Translations under genes and position numbers: made by a program
Source of the DNA: UBA11606 sp965243715
GTDB lineage: Bacteria; Actinomycetota; Acidimicrobiia; Acidimicrobiales; Aldehydirespiratoraceae
DNA length: 19,253 bases
Assembly: GCA_965243715.1 (NCBI GenBank)
Contig: CBDEVU010000019.1
Location: 1 to 19,253 of the forward strand
Direction of reading: 5' to 3'
Shown: positions 8,339-14,754 of the stretch, in pieces
How positions within the stretch are numbered: the stretch's first letter is position 1
Layout of the letters: each line of letters opens with the position of its first letter
The notes under the pieces: generated by a model
Seen by the model: the letters and a program-made list of their open reading frames with translations, nothing else
Database searches by the model: none
What the model was told of the DNA's origin: nothing

Positions 8339-8375
8339 AGGATTTGAACCTCCGACCTTCGGTCCCCCAGATCGA
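8339..8375 (-). pseudogene. tRNA-Pro(GGG) 3'-half remnant, possible attachment-site core
   Basis: Read on the minus strand, this is the anticodon arm and T-arm of a tRNA. A loop containing CTGGGGG (anticodon GGG, proline) is flanked by TCGAT and ACCGA, with 4 of 5 pairs possible. It is followed by AGGTCGGAGGTTCAAATCCT, the variable region and T-loop typical of actinobacterial tRNA-Pro. The 5' half of the tRNA is absent, and the sequence after CCT does not complete the T-stem or acceptor, so it is not a functional gene. Tyrosine integrases often use the stretch from anticodon loop to T-arm as their identity block, so this could be an old att core. That function is an inference. Confidence 0.55.
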
Positions 8376-8573
8376 ATCAGACAGTCCGCCATTGCTGCAT
8401 GATTCCGGGGTTTTGTTGAAACAACAGGTGAAACTCCCTTTCACAGGCTAGCGCTGACTCGCGTGAAAGCGCTACGTTTCACGCCCTCTCGCAGGCACTT
8501 TGCGGGCAGTTTCTCGATAAAATGCCGACGACGCTCGCAACGTCCTCGCCGCTACTCGAATCTCGCCGGATCG
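8376..8573. other. Non-coding stretch with palindromes beside the tRNA remnant
   Basis: No gene is supported here. The stretch contains a cluster of short inverted repeats built on GTGAAA/TTTCAC (annotated separately) and GTTG-AAA-CAAC at 8414-8424. The location next to a tRNA-like fragment would fit an attachment region with integrase arm sites or operators, but this is only a suggestion. Confidence 0.3.
8428..8484. repeat. Paired GTGAAA/TTTCAC hairpins
   Basis: Two hairpins use the same stem sequence. At 8428-8444, GTGAAA and TTTCAC flank a 5-nt loop. At 8461-8484, GCGTGAAA and TTTCACGC form a perfect 8-bp stem around an 8-nt loop. Four half-sites of one motif in 57 bp is more than expected by chance. 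A repressor operator or recombinase arm-binding cluster would look like this. No U-tract follows, so a terminator is less likely. Confidence 0.45.
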
Positions 8574-8744
8574 TCAGTTGCGTCGGAGTTCTCGTTCTAG
8601 CTGAGCGATGGGGTCGTCGATAGTTGAGGCCATCCGATCCGCTACCTGGGGATACACGGGTATCAGGGAATGGAGTTTACCTGCGGCTTCGCCGGTTGTT
8701 TCGATGTAATCGGGACGCATAGCCAGCGACCGCAGAGTCGCCAT
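8574..8744 (-). CDS. Possible small hypothetical protein or C-terminal gene fragment
   Basis: From ATG 8744 the frame gives 56 residues (MATLRSLAMRPDYIETTGEA onward, ending DDPIAQLERELRRN), amphipathic, with a charged helical C-terminus. The sequence reads like a natural protein end. The frame continues upstream to 8903, but that part looks less protein-like. No ribosome site precedes either start. I do not recognise the family. Given the surroundings it is more likely the tail of a decayed gene than an intact small gene. The remaining sequence from 8745 to 9101 shows no other gene I can support. Confidence 0.3.
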   Translation of the reverse strand: MATLRSLAMRPDYIETTGEAAGKLHSLIPVYPQVADRMASTIDDPIAQLERELRRN

Positions 8745-9101
8745 GTCTATGGGCGTTCCCGTGCGACCCGGTAGGTACCACTCGACCGCAGACGTGTGTT
8801 GGCCCATTCGGTCAGGGGAAAGCCGTCCAGTGACAGTGCCCTGTGGTGTGCCGGCGCGGCGTGCCGCTGCGTTACCCAACCGGGATCTTCGACACCGAGT
8901 CATCGTTGGTGTTGGCGGTCCGAAGTGTGGGTGCGGTCAAGAGCCGCCTTCTACCGTCGGTTAGTGGGGCGGTGGCGAGATGTGTTCAGGCTCGAATGCT
9001 CTGGCCGCTGTCACGTTCGACGAGTACGTCAAAGGCTGTTGAACTATTACGCGTGTTTAGTGCCGACGGCCTAGGTTGGTTTCTCTGCTGGTGCGGATGA
9101 T

Positions 9102-9167
9102 ATGGAGCAGATGGCGGTGATCACAGGTGAACTGAAATCAAAGATCGATTCGGTCTGGAACGACTTC
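9102..9167 (+). pseudogene. hsdM: HsdM (type I restriction-modification methyltransferase) N-terminal fragment
   Basis: Only the first ~22 residues remain: MEQMAVITGELKSKIDSVWN followed by DF. ITGELKSKID.VW.SFW is the characteristic start of type I methyltransferase (M) subunits; the first ATG (9102) or the second (9111) could be the original start. Directly after the Phe codon the reading changes to an integrase-like sequence, so everything from the expected Trp-Ser-Gly-Gly onward, including the DPF/NPPY methylation motifs, is lost. No hsdS or hsdR is present in the window. The identification rests on a short but distinctive motif. Confidence 0.6.
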
Positions 9168-9503
9168 CCGTGGTGGCAACGGCTCCTAGTCCCCACCGAA
9201 CCCGAAACGACACAGCCCACCGCCACCCTCGATGACTACAACACCGCCCTGGCACAACTGGAACGGCCCCGAGACAAGGCGATCGTGGCGGTGCTGTGGG
9301 GATGTGGGCTGCGCCACAAGGGCCTCCTGCCCGCCCACGCCTGTCATTGAGGCTGGGCCGTGCACTCGCTGCGTTCAGGGATCTCTGAAGCGTCGGTCCA
9401 GTCCGCTGCCAGCTGGTCATCGGGAGCGATGGTGGCCCGCTACCGCAAAGCAATGGCAGCCGAGTTCGCCCTGGATGAGTTCAAACGCTCCTGGACGCCA
9501 TAG
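9168..9503 (+). pseudogene. Tyrosine recombinase remnant with internal deletion
   Basis: After the HsdM stub, the same frame reads LDDYNTALAQLERPRDKAIV and AVLWGCGLR, the helix preceding box I of a tyrosine integrase with its arginine. The frame ends in a TGA at 9348, and a +1 frame then gives GWAVHSLRSGISEASVQSAA followed by SGAMVARYRKAMAAEFALDE up to a TAG at 9501-9503. This is box II (HSLR) and the nucleophilic Tyr region. About 60-80 residues between box I and box II are missing. The fragment cannot be active and is not the same integrase as the one at 3303-3662. It probably inserted into or recombined with the hsdM locus. Confidence 0.65.
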
Positions 9504-9579
9504 TTGAGCGATAGCCAGCGCCGCCGCCAGCATGCGCTTGAGCTGAGGGCGCATCTCCCCAGCACGACATGACCTTTCG

Positions 9580-10773
9580 CTAGGGAGCGGGTCTCCAGTA
9601 CTGAACTTCGACGACCATGTCGACCAGGTTCGAACCGTTTTCGTACTGGCCCGGGACAATTTGAAACGCTGGCGTCCCGCAAAAGAAGCCCGAGATGAAG
9701 CCCGACGTGGACGGCACCGGGGAACGCCGTTCGTCGGGGATCGGTGCGTAGAAATCGTCTTCAGCCATACCATGCTCGTAGGCAAGATAGTAGGGACCGA
9801 TAAGGGATTCGATAAGCAGTTCATCGTTCAAGGATCGCCATCGAGCGGTCCAGTAGGCGCTCGAACAATGGTTCATGGCGGCCTGGTGGGGCCATGAAGA
9901 CTGGACCCCATTGCTGAAGAGCCGGAAGTCTTCCCGTACGGGGGGCCCATCCCGCTCGTAGCCGGCCACCGAGACCGGGTGTGGGGGTGTTTCGCCCTCT
10001 TCGGTTGGGATCACGTATTGCCCGGGCTGCGACAGGTCGATCGCTGCCGGTGGATCTAACTCTTCCGGTGCGTCACCGCAACTGCCAGCCTCGACCGGTT
10101 CATTGCCGATCCAGCTGTCGACTATGCGATCGACGGAGTTGACAGCGACGGCAAAGTTGAGGCCCTCGGATTCGCTTAGTCCCCAGTCGACGATGCCGAT
10201 GACGTCGCCGAATTCGTTAAAGACCGGGCCGCCGCTGTTACCGGGATTGAGCGGCGCATCGACCTGGATGAAGCGGGAGAACGGAATGAAGTCGAACTCG
10301 ACCTTTCGGTTGCTGATCACACCAGTGGTGAGACTTGCATCCAGCCCCCGAGGGAACCCGATGGCAAAAATGTCATCGCCGGTCTCGTAGTCAACGTCTC
10401 CGACCTCAAAACTCTCGCTGCCGAGCGGGATGTCGCTCCGGAGGAGAGCGATGTCTCGCTCCTCGTCGAAGCCCACCGTGACTGCCTCGTCGAGATCACC
10501 CTGGACCTCGACGATAATGCTGGACGCTCCGTCGACGACGTGGGCCACCGTCACAATGTGGCGCTCGTCGACCAAAAAGCCGGTACCGATGGACCGGCCG
10601 TCGCACACCTCGGCCTCGATTCGGACGATCCCCCCAATGGCGGTCTCAAAGTCAAACTCTCTGGCCGGCTCCTCGGAGGCGTCGACGGCGGTCTCAAGCG
10701 TTGCTTCGCTTGGGGACTGGGAACACCCGGCTGCGAGTATGAGCACAAGAGGGAGGATCGAACGATATCGCAT
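9580..10773 (-). CDS. Secreted lipoprotein trypsin-like serine protease
   Basis: 397 residues from ATG 10773 (MRYRSILPLVLILAAGC). A TTG two codons earlier is less likely because the signal peptide fits the ATG. The N-terminus is a lipoprotein signal with lipobox Cys17. Residues 45-220 are a chymotrypsin-fold protease of the DegP/HtrA (S1C-like) kind with the catalytic triad visible: His78 (TVAHVVD), Asp108 (ERDIALL) and Ser180 (NPGNSGGPVF). No PDZ domain follows. Instead there is a Pro/Glu-rich linker near 230-280 and a C-terminal domain of about 115 residues with several aromatics and two Cys that I cannot assign. It probably works on the outer face of the membrane. The gene is divergent from the AspBHI-like remnant and appears intact. 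Confidence 0.85.
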   Translation of the reverse strand: MRYRSILPLVLILAAGCSQSPSEATLETAVDASEEPAREFDFETAIGGIVRIEAEVCDGRSIGTGFLVDERHIVTVAHVVDGASSIIVEVQGDLDEAVTVGFDEERDIALLRSDIPLGSESFEVGDVDYETGDDIFAIGFPRGLDASLTTGVISNRKVEFDFIPFSRFIQVDAPLNPGNSGGPVFNEFGDVIGIVDWGLSESEGLNFAVAVNSVDRIVDSWIGNEPVEAGSCGDAPEELDPPAAIDLSQPGQYVIPTEEGETPPHPVSVAGYERDGPPVREDFRLFSNGVQSSWPHQAAMNHCSSAYWTARWRSLNDELLIESLIGPYYLAYEHGMAEDDFYAPIPDERRSPVPSTSGFISGFFCGTPAFQIVPGQYENGSNLVDMVVEVQYWRPAP

Positions 10774-10816
10774 CAGCAATGATGCTAGCCATACCTATAC
10801 CTAGATGCTTGTGCTG

Positions 10817-10848
10817 CGCCCCACCCTCACAGGGGTAAGGCTGGGGCG
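10817..10848. repeat. Inverted repeat in the divergent intergenic region
   Basis: CGCCCCA (10817-10823) pairs with TGGGGCG (10842-10848), and CCCT/AGGG can pair within. It lies between the divergent protease (start 10773) and the restriction-like remnant (start 10876). An operator or a rho-independent stem without U-run are both possible. Confidence 0.35.
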
Positions 10849-10875
10849 TTCGAAACTGGGTGGTAGGAAGGTCTT

Positions 10876-11226
10876 GTGCGGCTGACGATTCACGAGCAAT
10901 TCAAGTACCCATCGATCCAAGGCGATGCTCGATCGCCCAAGTTCGAGGTAATTGATGGTCTTCGCAACTTCTTCGCAGTGACTCTCATCGAGGATGGACT
11001 AAGGCAAGCTCAACTGGAGCGCGGAATCAACGCCATGGCCGCTGCAGGTGACCGTCGCGACGAGCGCAGGCCAGCGATCCTGATTCGCAGCAGTCTTCGA
11101 AAGGCGGGGGACCTCGACTACACCGTGGCACGACTCTTATGACATGGATGGGGGTCGAGTGCGCTACTTCGGTGATGCCAAGGTGCAGCACATGTCGAAC
11201 CCGCGTAAGCCGCCCGGGAACAAGAG
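10876..11226 (+). pseudogene. AspBHI/ScoMcrA-like restriction endonuclease, N-terminal domain remnant
   Basis: A GTG start at 10876 with a good ribosome site (TAGGAAGG, 10864-10871). The first ~77 residues (VRLTIHEQFKYPSIQGDARS to RRPAILIRSSLRKAG) are followed by a frameshift in a G-run near 11105. In the next frame the gene continues TTPWHDSYDMDGGRVRYFGD and AKVQHMSNPRKPPGNKR. The W.D..D.D.G..RYFGD.K...PGN signature matches the N-terminal DNA-recognition domain of AspBHI-type modification-dependent restriction enzymes. After NKR the sequence becomes the end of the IS3-family element, so the C-terminal nuclease domain is gone; I found no continuation beyond the IS at 13107. The family call is from memory of the motif and is moderately secure. 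It is a dead gene. Confidence 0.6.
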
Positions 11227-11596
11227 GGGTTGCTGCACGTCTAGGTGACAGGTTTGGTTAGGCCGCTTAGCTGCGGTTGGGGTCATGATGGTTTCGGTTC
11301 CGATGGGGGTCAATCGGCCGAGGGCTGTTTGGCGTCGGCGTCGCCGCCAGAGCCGACCTGGCCCTTTGAGCCAAGCATCGCGTGACTGATCAATGTTCGG
11401 TGGAGTTTCCGAGCGCGAAATTGTGATCCGCTGTCCGAATGCAGGACACATCCGGCAACATTACCTCTCCGGGCAACAGCGTCATTGAGGGCGGAAACGA
11501 CGACGTGAGCTTTCATGCGCTCATCGGTGGAGTAGCCGATGATCCGGTTCGACCAGATGTCCTTGATGGCGCAGAGATAGAGCTTGCATTCGTTGG

Positions 11597-11621
11597 CTTG
11601 GATTCCAGTCATCGTTGCAAC
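11597..11621 (+). repeat. Terminal inverted repeat of the IS30 element (left on the plus strand)
   Basis: 25 bp, pairing with 12799-12823 at 22 of 25 positions. The outer 12 bp and inner 10 bp are identical. It is flanked by TGG, the target duplication. Confidence 0.85.
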
Positions 11622-11638
11622 GGTTGGTCAACTTATGT

Positions 11639-12787
11639 TCAGTAGAGCAGATATTCGCTCCGATGGTGCTCTGCCATCTCTGCGCCTTGGTCCCATGTGA
11701 GGGTTCCGCGAAGTGGTTTGGGCAGAGTGCCAATGGCGTCGATGAACCGTGAGCGGCGCCGGTTTGGATCTGCATTGGGTTTGTGGGCTTTGCGTCCGCG
11801 GCGCAGATGACTTGGCATTTCGCGTTTGAGCGTTCCTCGAAGGTGAACGTAGATCACTTGGTAAATCGTTTCGGTGCTCACACGCATCTCTGGAGAGTCG
11901 GGGAAATCCTTGCGTATGCGATGGCTGATCTGTTCGGGAGACCACCGCATTCTCAGTTTCTCACGCACATACTCACGAAACCCGTCGTTAGTGACCAGCT
12001 TTGACTCCCGCGAACGACGTCTTCGCTGCACTGAAAGCCGATGCGCCGTGTGTGGCATGTAACCGCGTTTGGAGATGGTGTTGCGACGCAGTTCTCGGCT
12101 CATGGTCGACGGCGAGCGCCCCAACTCGGCAGCGATAACGCGGATCGAGATGCCCGATCGCTGCATGTCGCAGAGTCGTTCTCGTTCGATGATGCTGAGG
12201 TAACGCGAATCAATGACCTGCTCGACCCGGGCCACGCTCACCTTTCCTCCGACCACTGTGACGGTTTCAGTCATGTCAGACAGTTTTGGGTCTGGATACC
12301 GCACGACGCGACCATCTGTATACACCCGACCTCGGTGGATGATCTTAATGCCCTTGCCCCAATCAATCGCAGATCGGGCGTCAGCGCGAACCGCGACAGC
12401 CGCTTCGCTGCGTGTCTTCCCCTCGCCACGAAGACAAAGGAACTCCTCTCGACACGGGTTCACCTTTCGTTCCCCGCTCGTATATATCCCAGCCTGGTAC
12501 GCCCACTTGCAACAAGTCACCCTCGTGAACCCCAACTCTCGGGCTACGACAGACACGTTCTTGCGTTCAGCGAGCAGTCGAAAGAACTCGGCCTTCTCCT
12601 CCGGAGTGTAAATGCGGGGCCGCTTACGCGGCATTGCCAACCCCGCTACCAGAACCCACCTGTAGGCAGCCTGCTCCTGAACCCCAACAACACGAGCAAC
12701 AACTCTTATCGTGCCGCCACAATCAAACAGATCGAAGAACTCTTGCTTTGTCTCTCGACTGTATTCGGATCCGGGCATCAACATCAC
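11639..12787 (-). pseudogene. IS30-family transposase lacking its C-terminal catalytic part
   Basis: 382 residues from ATG 12787; the Met codons at residues 2 and 4 are alternative starts. The N-terminal half contains repeated HTH-like units (TIRVVARVVGVQEQAAYRWV and NVSVVARELGFTRVTCCKWA). A canonical IS30 HTH follows (ERERLCDMQRSGISIRVIAA, then ELGRSPSTMSRELRRN), then MRWSPEQISHRIRKDFPDSP and STETIYQVIYVHLRGTL. The protein ends at LTWDQGAEMAEHHRSEYLLY, just after the catalytic LTWDQG motif. The next ~80 residues (CDPHSPWQRGTNENTN with the last Glu) are missing, deleted into the terminal repeat. The frame is long and open but the enzyme should be inactive. Mobilisation by an intact relative acting on its ends is conceivable. 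Confidence 0.85.
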
Positions 12788-12798
12788 TCCTTACGAGT

Positions 12799-12823
12799 GT
12801 TGCAACGACTGCTGGAATCCAAG
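12799..12823 (-). repeat. Terminal inverted repeat of the IS30 element (right on the plus strand)
   Basis: The partner of 11597-11621. It is followed at 12824-12826 by TGG, the second copy of the target duplication. Confidence 0.85.
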
Positions 12824-12973
12824 TGGTTCGATGGTCGGTGACGTCCATCACCCAGAGTTGGTTCGGGGCCTCAGCGCTGAAGTGCCGACGCCCGAACTCC
12901 GGGTCGTCGCGGTGAGCGTCGAAGATCGCGTTGGCTAGATAGGCGTCGAGGAGTTCTTTCACGAGCGGGTACA

Positions 12974-13107
12974 TCATCTTTTTGGGAGGCTTGCCTGCCC
13001 CAAATACGCAGTTGCTCTGCGCAGCACCTCATTTTCCTGTTCAAGGAGTTTGACACGCCGACGCATGTGACGATTCTCAACAACCTCGACCGATGTCACT
13101 CGGCTTG
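12974..13107 (-). pseudogene. IS3-family OrfA, C-terminal fragment
   Basis: The reading VTSVEVVENRHMRRRVKLLE followed by QENEVLRRATAYLGQASLPK is the leucine-zipper end of an IS3 OrfA. Its stop (TGA 12976-12974) overlaps the OrfB start (ATG 12977-12975), the usual OrfA/OrfB junction. The HTH-bearing N-terminus is missing. The frame continues upstream into unrelated sequence beyond about 13107. Confidence 0.75.
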
Positions 13108-13205
13108 GGCATGCAAAAACGACGTTGTTCCTCGATCCACTCATCGACATCAGTGCGCTTGTAGCGCAGATGACGGCCGACTCTGAACCCCATCTGAACT
13201 TCGAA
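13108..13205 (-). pseudogene. Excisionase-like (MerR/HTH_17) C-terminal fragment
   Basis: The minus strand reads MGFRVGRHLRYKRTDVDEWI then EEQRR, the C-terminal half of the small winged-helix excisionase/HTH_17 family that usually precedes integrase genes (F.VGRH.RY...D...WI). The N-terminal HTH that should precede it is replaced by unrelated sequence, and its end runs into the IS3 remnant. It is probably a leftover of the recombination module of a lost integrative element. Confidence 0.6.
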
Positions 13206-13212
13206 ACACGCG

Positions 13213-13533
13213 ATGGCAGGCGCGTTCTTGTCCGCAGCGCAACAGGCCCAGGGAACACGCTCGACTATTCCGTCAACTGGCAGCGAGACGAACCCCCGAC
13301 CGTTCTGTTCGCACGGGAACACGAACTGGTCGGACCCGTTCATCACTGTGCCGAAACCTGGGCGGAAGGGTCGACCCGATATCGAATACACCATCTGGGC
13401 TTACCGGTACGTAGATGCAACCCAAGCTGCTCACCGATCGAACAAATTGCCTTCCACTGCGACGGGTACTCGTCTTGATGCTCGAGCACCATCCGAACCG
13501 CATGCACAAAACCCGGGGCGATCAGTCACCTAG
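13213..13533 (+). CDS. Possible hypothetical protein or fragment
   Basis: A 106-residue frame with strongly GC-biased third positions between about 13260 and 13480 and a protein-like centre (RPFCSHGNTNWSDPFITVPK then PGRKGRPDIEYTIWAYRYVD). I do not recognise it. The nominal ATG at 13213 overlaps the start of the opposite excisionase-like remnant and has no good ribosome site, so the true 5' end may be missing. It converges on the DUF222-HNH gene and overlaps its stop by 4 nt. On the minus strand the same DNA also has an open frame (13077-13394), whose upstream half I consider less likely to be coding. Confidence 0.35.
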   Translation: MAGAFLSAAQQAQGTRSTIPSTGSETNPRPFCSHGNTNWSDPFITVPKPGRKGRPDIEYTIWAYRYVDATQAAHRSNKLPSTATGTRLDARAPSEPHAQNPGRSVT

Positions 13534-14615
13534 GGTCTTCCGCTTCGGCCACGATGTCGGGCGTGGTCGCCGCGTCGGCCTCGGTGTTTGCGGCCGTGGC
13601 AGTTCCAGCACGGTAGTTCGAGGTTATCGATGTCGGTTGGCCCGCCATCGGCCCATTCCTTGGTGTGGTGGGCTTCGGTGCGGTCTGTTGATGCGCCGCA
13701 TTCGCTGCAGCCGCGGTGGCGGGCGATGAGGGCGATCCACTGATCGCGACTAGCTAGGCGGGTGGAGCGCCCGAGCCACAACGGTCGGCCAACACCATCA
13801 AAGACTTGCCCGACGACCTCGGCGGTGGGTCCGAGTTCGATGAGTACTTCGTCGGGTACAGGGCTGCCGTCGGCGAGTTCGGTGCTTCCCGATTCGAGAC
13901 AGTGCAGCAGGTGGACCATGTGCTTGGGATGAGGCTTGCCCGAACGCGTCGCCCGAGCACCAGTGAGCAAAGCCACCATCGCATCGGCGCGGCGCTGCTT
14001 AGCCGTCCGTGTATCGTCGGGGCTGATCTGGTTGGCAAACTCGCGCAACGCCGCCAGAGCCCGAGCGCCGTTGATTGGATCAAGGCGGCTCAAAATGTTG
14101 ACCATCCCCTCGCCATCGACCCAGTCAGTTACCTCACGTAAACGACGCTGCCGAGCGTGACGCTTCTCAACCGTGCCCTGAGATTCCCTGCTGTTGACCC
14201 ACTCGCGTGTCTTCTTAGCAAACCTGTCGGCAGGCAACTCCTCAGCCAGCGTAAGCAACTCCTCAGCCTCACTCGGCGATACCCGAGCCGCCGCCTCAGC
14301 ACACACCGCGGCGTGCTCGGCAGTGATAGCCCCGCTGGCCAAGCCCTCGGCCACCGCAGGCATCTGCGCAAGTTGAGTAGCGACCTCGGCGTCTTGTTTA
14401 GACTGGCGATTCGAGCGCCGCGACAGCGAATGCCCCACGCTGGCCGCATCAGCCCCCGAATCACCCAACGCGTCGATCCCAGCCAAGCACGCCAAACGAC
14501 GTTCTTGCGCGTGAGCGATCACCCGATCAAGCCCACCAATAGTTGTGGTCAACTCCGGCCGAGACATTCCATGGAGAGCAACCTCAGCCATATTGTCGTG
14601 CGCTTTCTGGAACAT
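13530..14615 (-). CDS. DUF222 (13E12-type) HNH endonuclease
   Basis: 361 residues, complete. Residues 1-285 are the helical DUF222 region (LDRVIAHAQERRLACLAGID; AITAEHAAVCAEAAARVSP; LDPINGARALAALREFANQI; AKQRRADAMVALLTGA). The C-terminus is an HNH nuclease: Cys303/Cys306 (CSECG), His316/His317 (EAHHTKEW), Asn331 (DIDNLELPC) and the CWNCHGRKH zinc/His motif at 336-344. This family is greatly expanded in actinobacteria and often repeated in a genome. Its biological role is not settled; mobile-element and intein-like nuclease functions have been suggested. The start is supported by a strong promoter placing transcription at the ATG. A decayed inverted partner copy lies at 15872-16045. Confidence 0.88.
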   Translation of the reverse strand: MFQKAHDNMAEVALHGMSRPELTTTIGGLDRVIAHAQERRLACLAGIDALGDSGADAASVGHSLSRRSNRQSKQDAEVATQLAQMPAVAEGLASGAITAEHAAVCAEAAARVSPSEAEELLTLAEELPADRFAKKTREWVNSRESQGTVEKRHARQRRLREVTDWVDGEGMVNILSRLDPINGARALAALREFANQISPDDTRTAKQRRADAMVALLTGARATRSGKPHPKHMVHLLHCLESGSTELADGSPVPDEVLIELGPTAEVVGQVFDGVGRPLWLGRSTRLASRDQWIALIARHRGCSECGASTDRTEAHHTKEWADGGPTDIDNLELPCWNCHGRKHRGRRGDHARHRGRSGRP

Positions 14616-14650
14616 GTGTATATCGTATCAGAACGGAACTAGAACGTCAA
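14616..14650 (-). promoter_or_regulatory. Sigma-70-type promoter for a leaderless DUF222-HNH transcript
   Basis: On the minus strand, TTGACG (14650-14645) and TACGAT (14627-14622) are separated by exactly 17 bp, a near-consensus promoter. Only 6 nt (ATACAC) lie between the -10 box and the ATG at 14615, so the transcript should begin at or next to the start codon with no 5' leader. There is no ribosome-binding site, which agrees. Confidence 0.7.
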
Positions 14651-14754
14651 CCATTTCTTTAAGTTTGACAGAAATCGCCAACATGGTGGACAGGACTTCA
14701 ATCCGCTACCCGAGCAGCGTCCGACCAAGATCGGCGAAAAGGGTAACTTGGTCA

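Larger units (their letters stand above)
11597..12823 (-). mobile_element. IS30-family insertion sequence, 1227 bp, defective
   Basis: Both ends can be read exactly. The 25-bp terminal inverted repeats (11597-11621 and 12799-12823) begin CTTGGATTCCAG and end TCGTTGCAAC, matching at 22 of 25 positions with the three mismatches together in the middle. The flanks are TGG on both sides (11594-11596 and 12824-12826), a 3-bp target duplication as expected for IS30. Removing the element and one TGG restores the host IS3 OrfB reading DVTDHRTNECKLYLCAIKD. The element is short for its family because the 3' part of its transposase gene is missing. Confidence 0.88.
11257..12977 (-). pseudogene. IS3-family OrfB transposase, split and internally deleted
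   Basis: OrfB starts at ATG 12977 (MMYPLVKEL) and jumps directly to LDAYLANAIFDAHRDDPEFG, then to RRHFSAEAPNQLWVMDVTDH (first catalytic Asp in WVMDVT), so two internal deletions precede the catalytic core. The IS30 element interrupts after RT. Beyond it the gene resumes exactly in frame as NECKLYLCAIKDIWSNRIIG and VLHSDSGSQFRARKLHRTL (second Asp). It then reads GQVGSGGDAD and, after another deletion with a frame change, RRRRQTALGRLTPIGTETIM. The segment with the third catalytic residue (AMESFF) is absent. The protein is inactive for at least three independent reasons. Confidence 0.8.
11227..13107 (-). mobile_element. IS3-family insertion sequence, truncated and interrupted by an IS30 element
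   Basis: The right end begins at about 11227 with GGTTGCTGCACGTCTAGGTG, a terminus typical of actinobacterial IS3 elements (CACCTA.ACCTGCAGCA on the other strand). The left part contains the C-terminus of OrfA and the start of OrfB. The OrfA N-terminus and left inverted repeat are missing, with a junction near 13100 to an excisionase-like fragment. An IS30-family element (11597-12823) splits OrfB. Without that insertion the IS3 remnant is only about 650 bp, so it had also lost internal sequence. Confidence 0.7.

Noticed and set aside
7996..8451. Plus-strand frame containing VVQDLNLRPSVPQIES
   Set aside because: This is the antisense translation of the tRNA-Pro-like remnant plus an off-frame reading of the IS481 transposase.
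8843..9100. 85-residue plus-strand frame before the HsdM stub
   Set aside because: It has no motif, no ribosome site and an unlikely composition at the end; not enough to call a gene.
12041..12841. 266-residue open frame on the plus strand
   Set aside because: It is antisense to the IS30 transposase, whose HTH and catalytic motifs are unmistakable on the minus strand.
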